Source: an uncultured Alphaproteobacteria bacterium (GTDB lineage Bacteria > Pseudomonadota > Alphaproteobacteria > Micropepsales > Micropepsaceae). From it: a stretch of 7,774 nt of DNA. This document shows, piece by piece, positions 1 to 6,015 of this stretch (the first letter of the stretch is position 1; each line of letters begins with the position of its first letter). The stretch spans positions 1-7,774 of the forward strand of contig CALDFO010000392.1 in NCBI GenBank assembly GCA_937942205.1. The letters run 5' to 3'. The notes under the pieces were generated by a model that worked only from the letters and a program-made list of their open reading frames with translations, did no database searches and was not told the DNA's origin. A program made the position numbers and the translations under genes.

Positions 1-1278
1 CTCGACCTGCGGGTCCACTTTCAGGCGGCGGTTCGGATTGACGAAGAACCAGGGGAACACACAGACAAAGGCCAGGCCCGCCGCGACATAAAAGGCGGTG
101 GTCCAGCCATAGGTGGCCGCGAACCAGGGTGTGGCCGAGGCCGTCACCGCGCCCGCGATCTGCCCGGCCATGTTGATCAGGCCCGACACGACGCCGGTAT
201 AGGGACCGCCCACATCGGCGGCCACCGCCCAGTAGCAGGCCTGGCCCAGATAGACCGCGCCCGCGCCGCCCGCCAGCACCAGCACCGCCAGGGTGGTGTC
301 CTGCACCTGGCTGCCGATCACCAGGAAGATGCTGGTCAGGAACAGGGTGGCCGCGCCGTAGAGGCTGCGCCCGACATACTGGCCCTTGTGCTTGACCAGC
401 CAGTCGCTGATCGCGCCGCCCAGGACCGAACAGGTGGTCATGGCGATGAAGGGCAGCATGGCCAGCACCGCGCTCTGCTTCAGGTCCAGTCCGCGCGCTT
501 CGCGCAGATAGATGAAGAACCAGGTGTGGAAAATGAACGCGACATAGCAGAAGGCGACATAGGACAAGGCGCACATCAGCACATCGCCGCTGGAGAAGAT
601 GCGCGCCCAGGGCACCGCGGTTTTGCCTTCCTTGATCTTCACCGAGGGGTCGGACTGGATATACGCCAACTCCTGCGGAGAGACATTGGGATGCTCGGCG
701 GGCGTGTCGCGCGCCAGCCACCACCAGACGCCCGCCACCACCAGGCCGATCACCGCCGAGATATAGAAGACCTCGCGCCAGCCATAGAAGGCGATGATGG
801 CGGCGACCAGCGGCGGGGCCAGGCCCGACCCCAGGCCCACGCCGCCGAACACCCAGCCATTGGCCTTGCCGCGCTCATGAGTAGGGAACCAGGCGGCGAT
901 GAACTGGTTGGACGACGGATAGGCCACCGCCTCGCCCAGGCCCAGTGTGAAGCGCACCGCGATCAGCAGCCACAGCGCCCCGCCCATGGTGGGCGGCACC
1001 AGCGCGGTGACGACACTGAGAACACTCCACCAGATCAGGCCATAGGTCAGCGTCTTGCGCGGACCCAGCTTGCCCACCAGCCATCCGGCGGGGATCTGGA
1101 AGGCGGCATAGCCCAGCAGGAAGGCGCTGAAGACCCAGCCCAGCTCGATCTTGGTGATGCCGTAATCCTCGGCGAGGTAGAGGCCCGCGATCGAAATATT
1201 GCTGCGGTCGATATAGACCACCGCGCTGATCACGAACATCAGCATGATCAGCAGGTAGCGCACTCTGGTCTTCATCAT
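1..1278 (-). CDS. MFS transporter, anion:cation symporter (ACS) type, 3' end cut by window edge
   Basis: An inner-membrane secondary transporter, most likely taking up an organic or sugar acid with protons. The frame reads 426 codons from ATG to the window edge without a stop. ACS proteins are usually about 430-450 residues, so only a short C-terminal tail is missing. Seen in the sequence: an N-terminal hydrophobic helix followed by YIDRSNISIA, the loop motif GWLVGKLGPRK between TM2 and TM3, and the segment LGLGEAVAYPSSNQFIAAWF followed by PTHERGKANG, all typical of hexuronate/galactonate/glucarate-type carriers. The hydrophilic central loop contains WLARDTPAEHPNVS. Two consecutive ATGs could serve as start; the first (1278) has only a weak GAG upstream. 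It is divergent from the dehydrogenase with 156 bases between. Substrate is inferred from family and neighbour (perhaps L-fuconate or a related acid), not proven. Confidence 0.9.
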   Translation of the reverse strand, partial: MMKTRVRYLLIMLMFVISAVVYIDRSNISIAGLYLAEDYGITKIELGWVFSAFLLGYAAFQIPAGWLVGKLGPRKTLTYGLIWWSVLSVVTALVPPTMGGALWLLIAVRFTLGLGEAVAYPSSNQFIAAWFPTHERGKANGWVFGGVGLGSGLAPPLVAAIIAFYGWREVFYISAVIGLVVAGVWWWLARDTPAEHPNVSPQELAYIQSDPSVKIKEGKTAVPWARIFSSGDVLMCALSYVAFCYVAFIFHTWFFIYLREARGLDLKQSAVLAMLPFIAMTTCSVLGGAISDWLVKHKGQYVGRSLYGAATLFLTSIFLVIGSQVQDTTLAVLVLAGGAGAVYLGQACYWAVAADVGGPYTGVVSGLINMAGQIAGAVTASATPWFAATYGWTTAFYVAAGLAFVCVFPWFFVNPNRRLKVDPQVE

Positions 1279-1335
1279 GTCTCAACCCCGGGGCCATGGC
1301 GGCGTCTTGGCGCGCCTTTTTCCAGGCCGGAGCAA

Positions 1336-1359
1336 ACCCTAGTTCCCGGCTTTCGTCAA
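1336..1359 (-). promoter_or_regulatory. candidate promoter of the MFS transporter
   Basis: On the minus strand TTGACGA (1359-1353) is followed after 9 bases by ACTAGGGT (1343-1336). This resembles the Caulobacter housekeeping consensus TTGACGS-N10-14-GCTANAWC, with a spacer one base short. Transcription would begin about 50 bases before the transporter's ATG. The -35 element overlaps the palindrome at 1357-1370. Confidence 0.35.
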
Positions 1360-1370
1360 AGCGGGCTTTG
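1357..1370. promoter_or_regulatory. candidate operator palindrome between the divergent transporter and dehydrogenase
   Basis: CAAAGC-GG-GCTTTG has perfect 6-base arms around a 2-base centre. It overlaps the candidate -35 of the minus-strand transporter and lies just upstream of the candidate -10 of the plus-strand dehydrogenase. One bound regulator there could therefore control both genes. No regulator gene is visible beside them in this window. The site is short and could be coincidental. Confidence 0.35.
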
Positions 1371-1372
1371 GG

Positions 1373-1378
1373 TATAGT
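1373..1378 (+). promoter_or_regulatory. candidate -10 element of the dehydrogenase gene
   Basis: TATAGT matches TATAAT at five of six positions, in otherwise GC-rich DNA. It would give a leader of roughly 50 bases before the ATG at 1435. No convincing -35 lies 16-18 bases upstream, where TTTCGT is the best available. That would fit an activator-dependent or weak promoter, or a chance match. Confidence 0.3.
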
Positions 1379-1434
1379 GCACGCCTTCCTGCTCCCATCG
1401 CCCCCTTTCGCTATTGCAACATCGGAATCGACTC

Positions 1435-2163
1435 ATGACCGGGAAATTGAACGGCAAGATCGCGCTGATCACCGGCGCCGCGGCGGGCATCGGCCGCGCC
1501 ACCTGTGCGCTGTTCGCCGCCGAGGGCGCGAAAGTGATCGCCACCGACCGCGACCTCCAGGGGCTGGACGGCCTGGACGCCGAAAAGCATCAACTCGACG
1601 TCACCGACAGCGCCGCCATCGCCGCGCTGGCCGCGCGGGTGGGCCGCGTGGACGTGCTGTTCAACTGCGCCGGCTTCGTGGAGAACGGCGCCATCCTGGA
1701 TAACACCGAGGCCCAGTGGCAGAAGTCGTTCGACATCAACGTCTTCGCCATGGCCCGGATGATCACCGCTTTCATGCCCGCCATGATCGCGGGCGGCGGC
1801 GGTTCGATCATCAACGTCGCCTCTGTGGCCGGCTCGATCAAGGGCGTGCCCAACCGCTGCATCTATGGCGCCAGCAAGGCGGCCGTGATCGGCATGACCA
1901 AGGCGATCGCCGCCGACTATGTGACCAAGGGGATCCGCTGCAACACCGTCTGTCCCGGCACGGTGGATTCGCCCTCGCTGCAACAGCGCCTGAAGGACAC
2001 CGGCGACTATGAGGCGGCGCGCAAGGCCTTCACCGCCCGCCAGCCGATGGGGCGGCTGGGCACGGCGGAGGAGATCGCCTCCATCGTGCTGTGGCTGGCC
2101 AGCGACGATTCCGCCTTCGCCACCGGGCAGAACTTTATCGTCGACGGCGGCATCACGATCTGA
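1435..2163 (+). CDS. SDR-family NAD-dependent dehydrogenase, DHRS6 / 2-keto-3-deoxy-L-fuconate dehydrogenase-like
   Basis: A cytoplasmic classical short-chain dehydrogenase of 242 residues. Seen: dinucleotide-binding TGAAAGIG (13-20), Asp38 after the second strand (favours NAD over NADP), Asp55, NCAG (77-80) in place of the usual NNAG, Asn102, and the catalytic set Ser130, Tyr144, Lys148 in YGASK. The stretch KGVPNRCIYGASKAA and the later GIRCNTVCPGTVDSPSLQ closely match human DHRS6 (BDH2) and the bacterial 2-keto-3-deoxy-L-fuconate dehydrogenases, including the substrate-contacting Arg141. The protein ends VDGGITI. I prefer ATG 1435 over a TTG at 1414, because the protein then begins directly at the family's usual N-terminus; the ribosome site (CGGAA) is weak either way. 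The divergent acid transporter supports a role in sugar-acid catabolism, but 3-hydroxybutyrate or another hydroxy acid is also possible. Confidence 0.9.
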   Translation: MTGKLNGKIALITGAAAGIGRATCALFAAEGAKVIATDRDLQGLDGLDAEKHQLDVTDSAAIAALAARVGRVDVLFNCAGFVENGAILDNTEAQWQKSFDINVFAMARMITAFMPAMIAGGGGSIINVASVAGSIKGVPNRCIYGASKAAVIGMTKAIAADYVTKGIRCNTVCPGTVDSPSLQQRLKDTGDYEAARKAFTARQPMGRLGTAEEIASIVLWLASDDSAFATGQNFIVDGGITI

Positions 2164-2249
2164 CTTCGGAGCCGTCTGTTTTGGGCCGCACGGCCGGCGG
2201 CGTGCCGCTCCCACGGGATTTTATCGTGGATGGCGGGATCACGATTTGA
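2134..2249 (+). repeat. diverged direct repeat of the dehydrogenase 3' end
   Basis: Bases 2134-2163 (last nine codons plus TGA of the dehydrogenase) recur at 2220-2249, 86 bases downstream. The two 30-base copies differ at four places. Each difference falls on a third codon position and is synonymous (Val GTC/GTG, Asp GAC/GAT, Gly GGC/GGG, Ile ATC/ATT). Similarity fades within a few bases after the stop. Confidence 0.85.
2217..2249 (+). pseudogene. 3' remnant of a second SDR dehydrogenase gene
   Basis: In frame this reads DFIVDGGITI and then a stop; nine of the residues match the end of the intact dehydrogenase just upstream. Upstream of it, bases 2163-2216 keep an open frame in register but show no SDR similarity. 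The body of the putative second gene is therefore absent. Purely synonymous differences between the copies point to a once-functional paralogue that diverged under selection and then lost all but its tail, rather than to a recent slip duplication. No start codon or ribosome site belongs to it, so no product is expected. Alternatively, the tail was brought in by recombination between two SDR genes. Confidence 0.6.
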
Positions 2250-2294
2250 TTTCGATCGGATTCCGGCCCGGTCCGGCTGCGACATAGCGCTTGC

Positions 2295-2323
2295 TTGACG
2301 CCCGCGCCGGGCGGGACCACAAC
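2295..2323 (+). promoter_or_regulatory. candidate promoter of the copper-type cluster
   Basis: TTGACGC (2295-2301), 14 bases, then ACCACAAC (2316-2323) fits the Caulobacter-type pattern TTGACGS-N10-14-GCTANAWC, with five of seven defined -10 positions matching. Transcription would start near 2330, placing the ATG at 2331 almost at the 5' end and explaining the lack of a ribosome-binding site. The spacer holds a small inverted repeat, CCCGC-gccgg-GCGGG (2301-2315), that could be an operator. Confidence 0.35.
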
Positions 2324-2330
2324 CTTGGCC

Positions 2331-2681
2331 ATGCAGGGAATTTTCCACGGCCTCAAGCATCTGGCGCTGATCGCGATGATCCTGCGCGCGATGCTGCCGG
2401 CCGGCTGGATGCCCGCCGCCGCGCCGGGCGAGATCGCCTTTACCATCTGCTCGGTGGACAGCGCCGCCAAGCAGCAGCATGACGCTCCCGTCCGGCAGGA
2501 GAGCCACGACGCGCCCTGCGCCTTCACCGGCGCACCGCCGCTGGCCGCCGCGCCCGACGCGCCCGCCCTGACGCAGCCCGCCGTCCATGCCGTCGCCGCC
2601 GCCGCCGACCGCGCCTTCGCAGCCCGGATCGCGGCGCAATTCCAGCCCCATTCTCCCCGCGCCCCGCCCCTGAGCGCCTGA
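2331..2681 (+). CDS. DUF2946-type small membrane/secreted protein, first gene of the copper cluster
   Basis: A protein of 116 residues. An N-terminal hydrophobic helix (about 8-24) runs into LRAMLPAGWMP, the hallmark of the DUF2946 family. After it come FTICS (Cys40), His50, His59, then APCAF (Cys63), an Ala/Pro-rich stretch, and a C-terminus near RAPP, all in family order. DUF2946 genes often sit beside TonB receptors and copper genes. Their role is not established; the Cys/His set and three Met residues near the helix could bind metal. I chose ATG 2331. A TTG at 2295 is in frame, but it lies in the candidate promoter and would put polar residues before the helix. No Shine-Dalgarno precedes 2331, so a leaderless message is possible. 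The TonB receptor starts 56 bases downstream on the same strand. Confidence 0.7.
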   Translation: MQGIFHGLKHLALIAMILRAMLPAGWMPAAAPGEIAFTICSVDSAAKQQHDAPVRQESHDAPCAFTGAPPLAAAPDAPALTQPAVHAVAAAADRAFAARIAAQFQPHSPRAPPLSA

Positions 2682-2737
2682 GTTTCGCCGCCGCGCCCAT
2701 CGCGCGGCTCCCTCAGGTTCACAATCAGGGCATTCCC

Positions 2738-4810
2738 ATGACCATTCCCGCGCGCCTGTGCGCCCCCGTTTCCGTTTTCACGCTTGCTTGCGTCGCTGTT
2801 TGCGTTCCGGCGGCCCAGGCGCAAGTCACCGCCCTGGCCGCCAGCCGCGCCGAGACGGTGATCGTCACCGCCACCGCCGATCCCGACGATCCCGCCATCG
2901 TGGCCCAGGCGCGCGACCGGCTGTCGCGCACGCCGGGCGCGGTCTCGGTGGTCGCGGCGGAAGCCTATGAGGATCGCCTGGCGATCGGCTTTCCCGACCT
3001 GCTGCGCGATGTGCCGGGCGTGTTGTCCAACAAGCGCTATGGCGAGGAATCGCGCCTGTCCATCCGCGGTTCGGGCATCGACCAGTCCTATCACCAGCGC
3101 GGCGTGCTGATCGCGCAGGACGGCGTGCCCTTCGCCGATGCCGATGGCTTTTCCGACTTCCAGAAAGTGGACGCGATGGGTGCGCGCTATATCGAGGTCT
3201 ACAAAGGCGGCAACGCGCTGCGCTTCGGCGGCGCCCAGCTCGGCGGCGCGGTCAATCTGGTGTCGCCCACCGGCCGCACCGCCCAGTCGCCCAACCTGCT
3301 GCGCGTCGAGGGCGGCAGCTATGGCACGCTGCGCGGCGCCGGCGCGGTGGCCCGCGAATATGGCGCCTGGGATGTCTATGCCGCGGTGGAAGGGCTGCGC
3401 GCCGACGGCTATCGCACCCATTCCGCCCAGGACCAGGTGCGCGGCACCCTCAACGCCGGGTATCGTTTCGGCGAGGAGCAGGATGTGCGCCTGATCCTGT
3501 ATGGCGCGGACATCGACCAGCAGGTGCCGGGCACGCTGAACCTGTTCGACGCGCTGAACAATCCCAGGAATGCGGGCGCGGGCGTGGTCGCCAACAGCTG
3601 GGCGCGCGACCAGCAGGTGGCCCGCGCCAGCCTGCAAACCCACTGGCGCTTCGACGAGGGCTTGGTGTTCGAGGGCGGTCTCTACATGACCGGCACCGCG
3701 CTGCACCACCCTATTTCCATCGTGATCGACCAGAATATCCATACCCAGGGCGCGTTCGGCCGTTTCGACTGGACCGGCGAAATCGCGGGCCACAAGGCCG
3801 ACCTGTTCGCGGGCGCGTCCTATCGCCAGGGCAGCAACAACAGCCGCCTGTATGTCAACGCGGCGGGCAAGAACGGATTCAAATTCGGCGACGGCCATCA
3901 GGAGGCCAGCGGCACCGACCTCTTCGCCGAAGGCCGCTGGTTCGCCACCGACGAAATCGCCCTGGTGGCGGGCGGCTCCTGGGGCCAGGCCACGCGCGAC
4001 TATCGTGACAATCTGAACGCCGCCAACGATGCGGCCAAGACGTTCGGCTGGTTCGCGCCGCGCATCGGCCTGCTCTGGCAGGACGACAGCGGCGCGCAGG
4101 TCTATGCCAATGTCACCCGCTCGGTGGAGCCGCCGCATTACGGCGCGCTGGTGCAGTCGCCCTATCCCGGCTTTGTGCCGGTACAGGCCCAGAAGGCCTG
4201 GACGGGTGAGATCGGCACCCGGGGACGGCGCGATGTCTTCACCTGGGACCTGACCTTCTACCGCTCGGCGGTGCAGAACGAACTGCTGAGTTTCAACGCC
4301 GTCACCGGCTATCCGGCGGCCTTCTTCAACGCGGGCGACACCATCCATCAGGGCGTCGAGGCCAGCCTGGACTGGGAGCTGGACATCGCCCCGGCGGGCG
4401 GGCCGCTGCGCCTGCGCCAGACTTATGCCTGGTCGGACTTCACTTTCGACAATGATCCGGTCTATCGCAACAACCGGATGCCGGTGGTGCCCGAGCATCA
4501 GTATCGCGTCTCGCTCCGCTATGAGCATCCCTCCGGCCTGTTCGTCGAACCGGCGCTGGACTGGCGTATGACCAGCGTCTTCGTGGACTATGCCAACCGC
4601 CTCAAGGCGCCGGGTTATGCGCTGGTCAATCTGAGCCTGGGCTGGACCCTGGCCAATGGCGTCACGCTCTTCGCCGATGCGCGCAACCTGGCCGACAAGC
4701 GCTATACCGCCGAGTTCGGCGCGGTCACCGATGCCGCGCTGGCGGCCACCACCGTCTTCTATCCGGGCGAAGGCCGGTCGGTGTTCGCCGGCCTCGGCTA
4801 CCGCTTCTAG
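2738..4810 (+). CDS. TonB-dependent outer-membrane receptor
   Basis: A 690-residue outer-membrane receptor that would import a metal or metal complex using TonB energy. In order: a signal peptide ending AQA (about 1-28), a TonB box ETVIVTA (39-45), and a plug domain (roughly 60-185) with the LLRDVPGV, RLSIRGSG, QDGVPFADADG, YIEVYKGGNALRFGG and GGAVNLVSPTG signatures. A 22-strand-type barrel follows, with the C-terminal strand ending VFAGLGYRF and the terminal Phe needed for membrane insertion. The plug is of the FecA/siderophore-receptor kind. CAGGG seven bases before the ATG is the ribosome site. The substrate is not evident from sequence. The downstream YcnI and PCu(A)C genes suggest copper, as for PcuB of Bradyrhizobium. 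The barrel is not especially Met- or His-rich, so an iron or other chelate stays possible. Confidence 0.9.
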   Translation: MTIPARLCAPVSVFTLACVAVCVPAAQAQVTALAASRAETVIVTATADPDDPAIVAQARDRLSRTPGAVSVVAAEAYEDRLAIGFPDLLRDVPGVLSNKRYGEESRLSIRGSGIDQSYHQRGVLIAQDGVPFADADGFSDFQKVDAMGARYIEVYKGGNALRFGGAQLGGAVNLVSPTGRTAQSPNLLRVEGGSYGTLRGAGAVAREYGAWDVYAAVEGLRADGYRTHSAQDQVRGTLNAGYRFGEEQDVRLILYGADIDQQVPGTLNLFDALNNPRNAGAGVVANSWARDQQVARASLQTHWRFDEGLVFEGGLYMTGTALHHPISIVIDQNIHTQGAFGRFDWTGEIAGHKADLFAGASYRQGSNNSRLYVNAAGKNGFKFGDGHQEASGTDLFAEGRWFATDEIALVAGGSWGQATRDYRDNLNAANDAAKTFGWFAPRIGLLWQDDSGAQVYANVTRSVEPPHYGALVQSPYPGFVPVQAQKAWTGEIGTRGRRDVFTWDLTFYRSAVQNELLSFNAVTGYPAAFFNAGDTIHQGVEASLDWELDIAPAGGPLRLRQTYAWSDFTFDNDPVYRNNRMPVVPEHQYRVSLRYEHPSGLFVEPALDWRMTSVFVDYANRLKAPGYALVNLSLGWTLANGVTLFADARNLADKRYTAEFGAVTDAALAATTVFYPGEGRSVFAGLGYRF

Positions 4811-4843
4811 GAACCGGCCATGCCCCCGAAAAGGAAAACCGCC

Positions 4844-5317
4844 ATGCTGAAGATCACCGCTCTCCTGCTCCTGGCCGGCGCCGCGCCCGCCGCCGCCCAT
4901 GTCGCGCTGGCGGAAGCGTCCGCGCCCGCCGGCGGCTACAGCGTCGCCACGTTCCGCGCCGGGCATGGCTGCGGCGATGCGCCCACGGTGGCGGTCACGA
5001 TCGCCATACCCGCCGCCGTGGTGACGGCCCGTCCCCAGCCCAAGCCGGGCTGGAGCATCGAAGTGGCGCGGGCCGGCGATAAGGTCACCGCCATCACCTG
5101 GAAAGGCGGCCCCCTGCCCGCCGACCAGTTCGACGCCTTCGCCCTGCTGCTGCACCTGCCCGACGCGCCCGGCGCGCTGGTCTTTCCGGTGACCCAGACC
5201 TGTACCGGCGCGGTCGCCAAATGGGACCAGCCGCCGGGCGGCGATGCCAAATTTCCCGCCCCGGTGCTGACCGTCACCGCCCCCGATCCTCATGCGGGGA
5301 TGCATCATGGCCAATGA
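4844..5317 (+). CDS. YcnI/DUF1775-family periplasmic copper-binding protein
   Basis: A 157-residue exported protein. The signal peptide (1-18, ending AAA) leaves His19 as the mature N-terminus. In Bacillus YcnI that N-terminal His, with a Glu and a Trp, forms a monohistidine brace for Cu(II). Seen: HVALAEAS (19-26, with Glu24), GHGCGDAPT (40-48), KPGWSIEV (Trp70), ITWKGGPLPADQFDAF (Trp86), FPVTQTC (Cys120) and Trp127, all hallmarks of DUF1775. The tail HAGMHHGQ adds extra His/Met. There is no C-terminal membrane anchor of the Bacillus kind, so it should be soluble in the periplasm. I prefer ATG 4844, because AAGGAA lies seven bases upstream and the signal peptide starts there. An in-frame ATG at 4820 would add eight residues. 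The stop overlaps the next gene's start by 11 bases, suggesting translational coupling. Confidence 0.88.
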   Translation: MLKITALLLLAGAAPAAAHVALAEASAPAGGYSVATFRAGHGCGDAPTVAVTIAIPAAVVTARPQPKPGWSIEVARAGDKVTAITWKGGPLPADQFDAFALLLHLPDAPGALVFPVTQTCTGAVAKWDQPPGGDAKFPAPVLTVTAPDPHAGMHHGQ

Positions 5318-5537
5318 GACGCGCCCCATCGCGGGCCTGCCGCTGCCCCGGCGCACCATCAACGCCCTGGCGCGGGGCGGCATCACCACCCTGGAACAGG
5401 CCGCCGCCTGGCGTGACGACGAACTTTTGTCCTTGCCGCAATGTGGCCCAGCTGCGGTGGCAAAACTGCGTGCGCTCGTGGCCTGTCACACCCCTTCCTG
5501 CACGCCGTCCGATCCGGAGATCTCCCCATGCGCCTGA
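5307..5537 (+). CDS. small RNA polymerase alpha-CTD-like protein with Cys/His tail
   Basis: A 76-residue cytoplasmic protein (no signal peptide). Residues 6-59 align without gaps to the C-terminal domain of E. coli RpoA. The shared pattern runs from RPI, through LP.RR..NAL and GI.TL, to DELLSLPQCG and AKLRALVA, a helix-hairpin-helix-like fold. Of the RpoA residues that touch UP-element DNA and activators, Arg265 (here Arg16), Asn268 (Asn19) and Gly296 (Gly47) are kept, while Lys298 and Ser299 are not. The tail holds Cys60, His61, Cys65 and Cys75, and Cys46 lies in the hairpin. I chose ATG 5307 with GGGGA six bases before it; an ATG at 5292 is in frame. It overlaps the YcnI gene by 11 bases and the PCu(A)C gene by 10, so all three are likely co-translated. 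The function is unknown: it may bind DNA or RNA polymerase, or act as a protein-protein module. Confidence 0.72.
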   Translation: MANETRPIAGLPLPRRTINALARGGITTLEQAAAWRDDELLSLPQCGPAAVAKLRALVACHTPSCTPSDPEISPCA

Positions 5538-5959
5538 CCCTGGAATATCTGCATCTGGCCGCCATCGCCGCCTTGCTGTTGCTGGCCGGTGCATCGGGGG
5601 CGCACGCCGCCGGTGTCAGCGTGACCGACGGCTGGTTCCGCGCCCTGCCGCCCGCCGTGCCGTCAGGCGGCTATTTCATGCTGCGCAATGACGGCGACGC
5701 GCCCGTGACCCTGACCGAGGTCCAAAGCCCCGGCTGCGGCAGCATGATGATGCACAAAAGCGGCCCCGGCGGCATGGAGCATGTGGCGGCGCTGACCGTT
5801 CCGGCGGGCGGCGTCCAGGCCTTCGCGCCCGGCGGCTATCACCTGATGTGCATGGAGTCGCGGCTGAAGGTGGGCGCGTCCGTGCCGGTGACCTTGACCT
5901 TCCAGGACGGCGCCAAGGTGACCGCGCCGTTCCAGGTGCGCAGCGCCACCGGAAAATAG
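5528..5959 (+). CDS. PCu(A)C-family periplasmic copper chaperone (DUF461)
   Basis: A 143-residue exported protein. After a signal peptide (about 1-28, ending AHAA) comes the PCu(A)C fold: VSVTDGWFRALPP, GGYFMLRNDGD, then the metal-binding stretch CGSMMMHKSGPGGMEHV and PGGYHLMCM. Met83, 21 residues, His105-x-Met107 matches the family motif. The first ligand (normally 11 residues before that Met) falls on Ser72, so Met73, Met75 or His76 must serve. This variant resembles the PCu(A)C subgroup with MLHxS and HLMCM. PCu(A)C proteins carry Cu(I) in the periplasm and help load the CuA site of cytochrome oxidase, often with ScoI. GGAGA seven bases before ATG 5528 is a good ribosome site and lies inside the preceding gene's 3' end. 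The partner YcnI gene is two genes upstream in the same run. Confidence 0.92.
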   Translation: MRLTLEYLHLAAIAALLLLAGASGAHAAGVSVTDGWFRALPPAVPSGGYFMLRNDGDAPVTLTEVQSPGCGSMMMHKSGPGGMEHVAALTVPAGGVQAFAPGGYHLMCMESRLKVGASVPVTLTFQDGAKVTAPFQVRSATGK

Positions 5960-5979
5960 GAGCGGAATTATACGGTTCC

Positions 5980-6015
5980 CATGAAAGGCGGAAAACTCTA
6001 GTAAGCCGCGTCATG
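5980..6015 (+). promoter_or_regulatory. hairpin burying the mntP start codon, with a six-codon upstream ORF
   Basis: CATGA (5980-5984) pairs with TCATG (6011-6015), which contains the mntP ATG. Inside, after a 3-by-1 internal loop, GCGG (5988-5991) pairs with CCGC (6006-6009), leaving a 14-base loop. The 5' arm is also the beginning of a tiny ORF, 5981-6001, encoding MKGGKL and ending 11 bases before mntP. A ribosome translating it would open the hairpin. No clear Shine-Dalgarno precedes mntP. The AGGAG at 5958-5962 is rather far (18 bases) from the small ORF. The 53-base leader is too short for the yybP-ykoY manganese riboswitch often found before mntP, and I do not see its motifs. Confidence 0.35.

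Noticed and set aside
388..1377. Plus-strand open frame of 329 codons antisense to the MFS transporter
   Set aside because: The minus-strand translation gives a textbook transporter; this frame is low-complexity His/Arg/Gln-rich sequence and a shadow.
2184..2209. Imperfect hairpin GCCGCACG ... CGTGCCGC between the SDR gene and its relic
   Set aside because: A mismatch interrupts the stem, no T-run follows, and such GC-rich pairings are expected by chance here.
2153..5389. Minus-strand open frame of 1078 codons antisense to the copper cluster
   Set aside because: It runs opposite four well-supported genes, has Gly/Arg/Ala/His-rich composition without any domain, and arises because GC-rich codons on the plus strand rarely create stops in this antisense frame.
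5960..6012. yybP-ykoY manganese riboswitch before mntP
   Set aside because: The leader is only 53 bases and lacks the recognisable conserved loops of that riboswitch; only a simple hairpin is seen.
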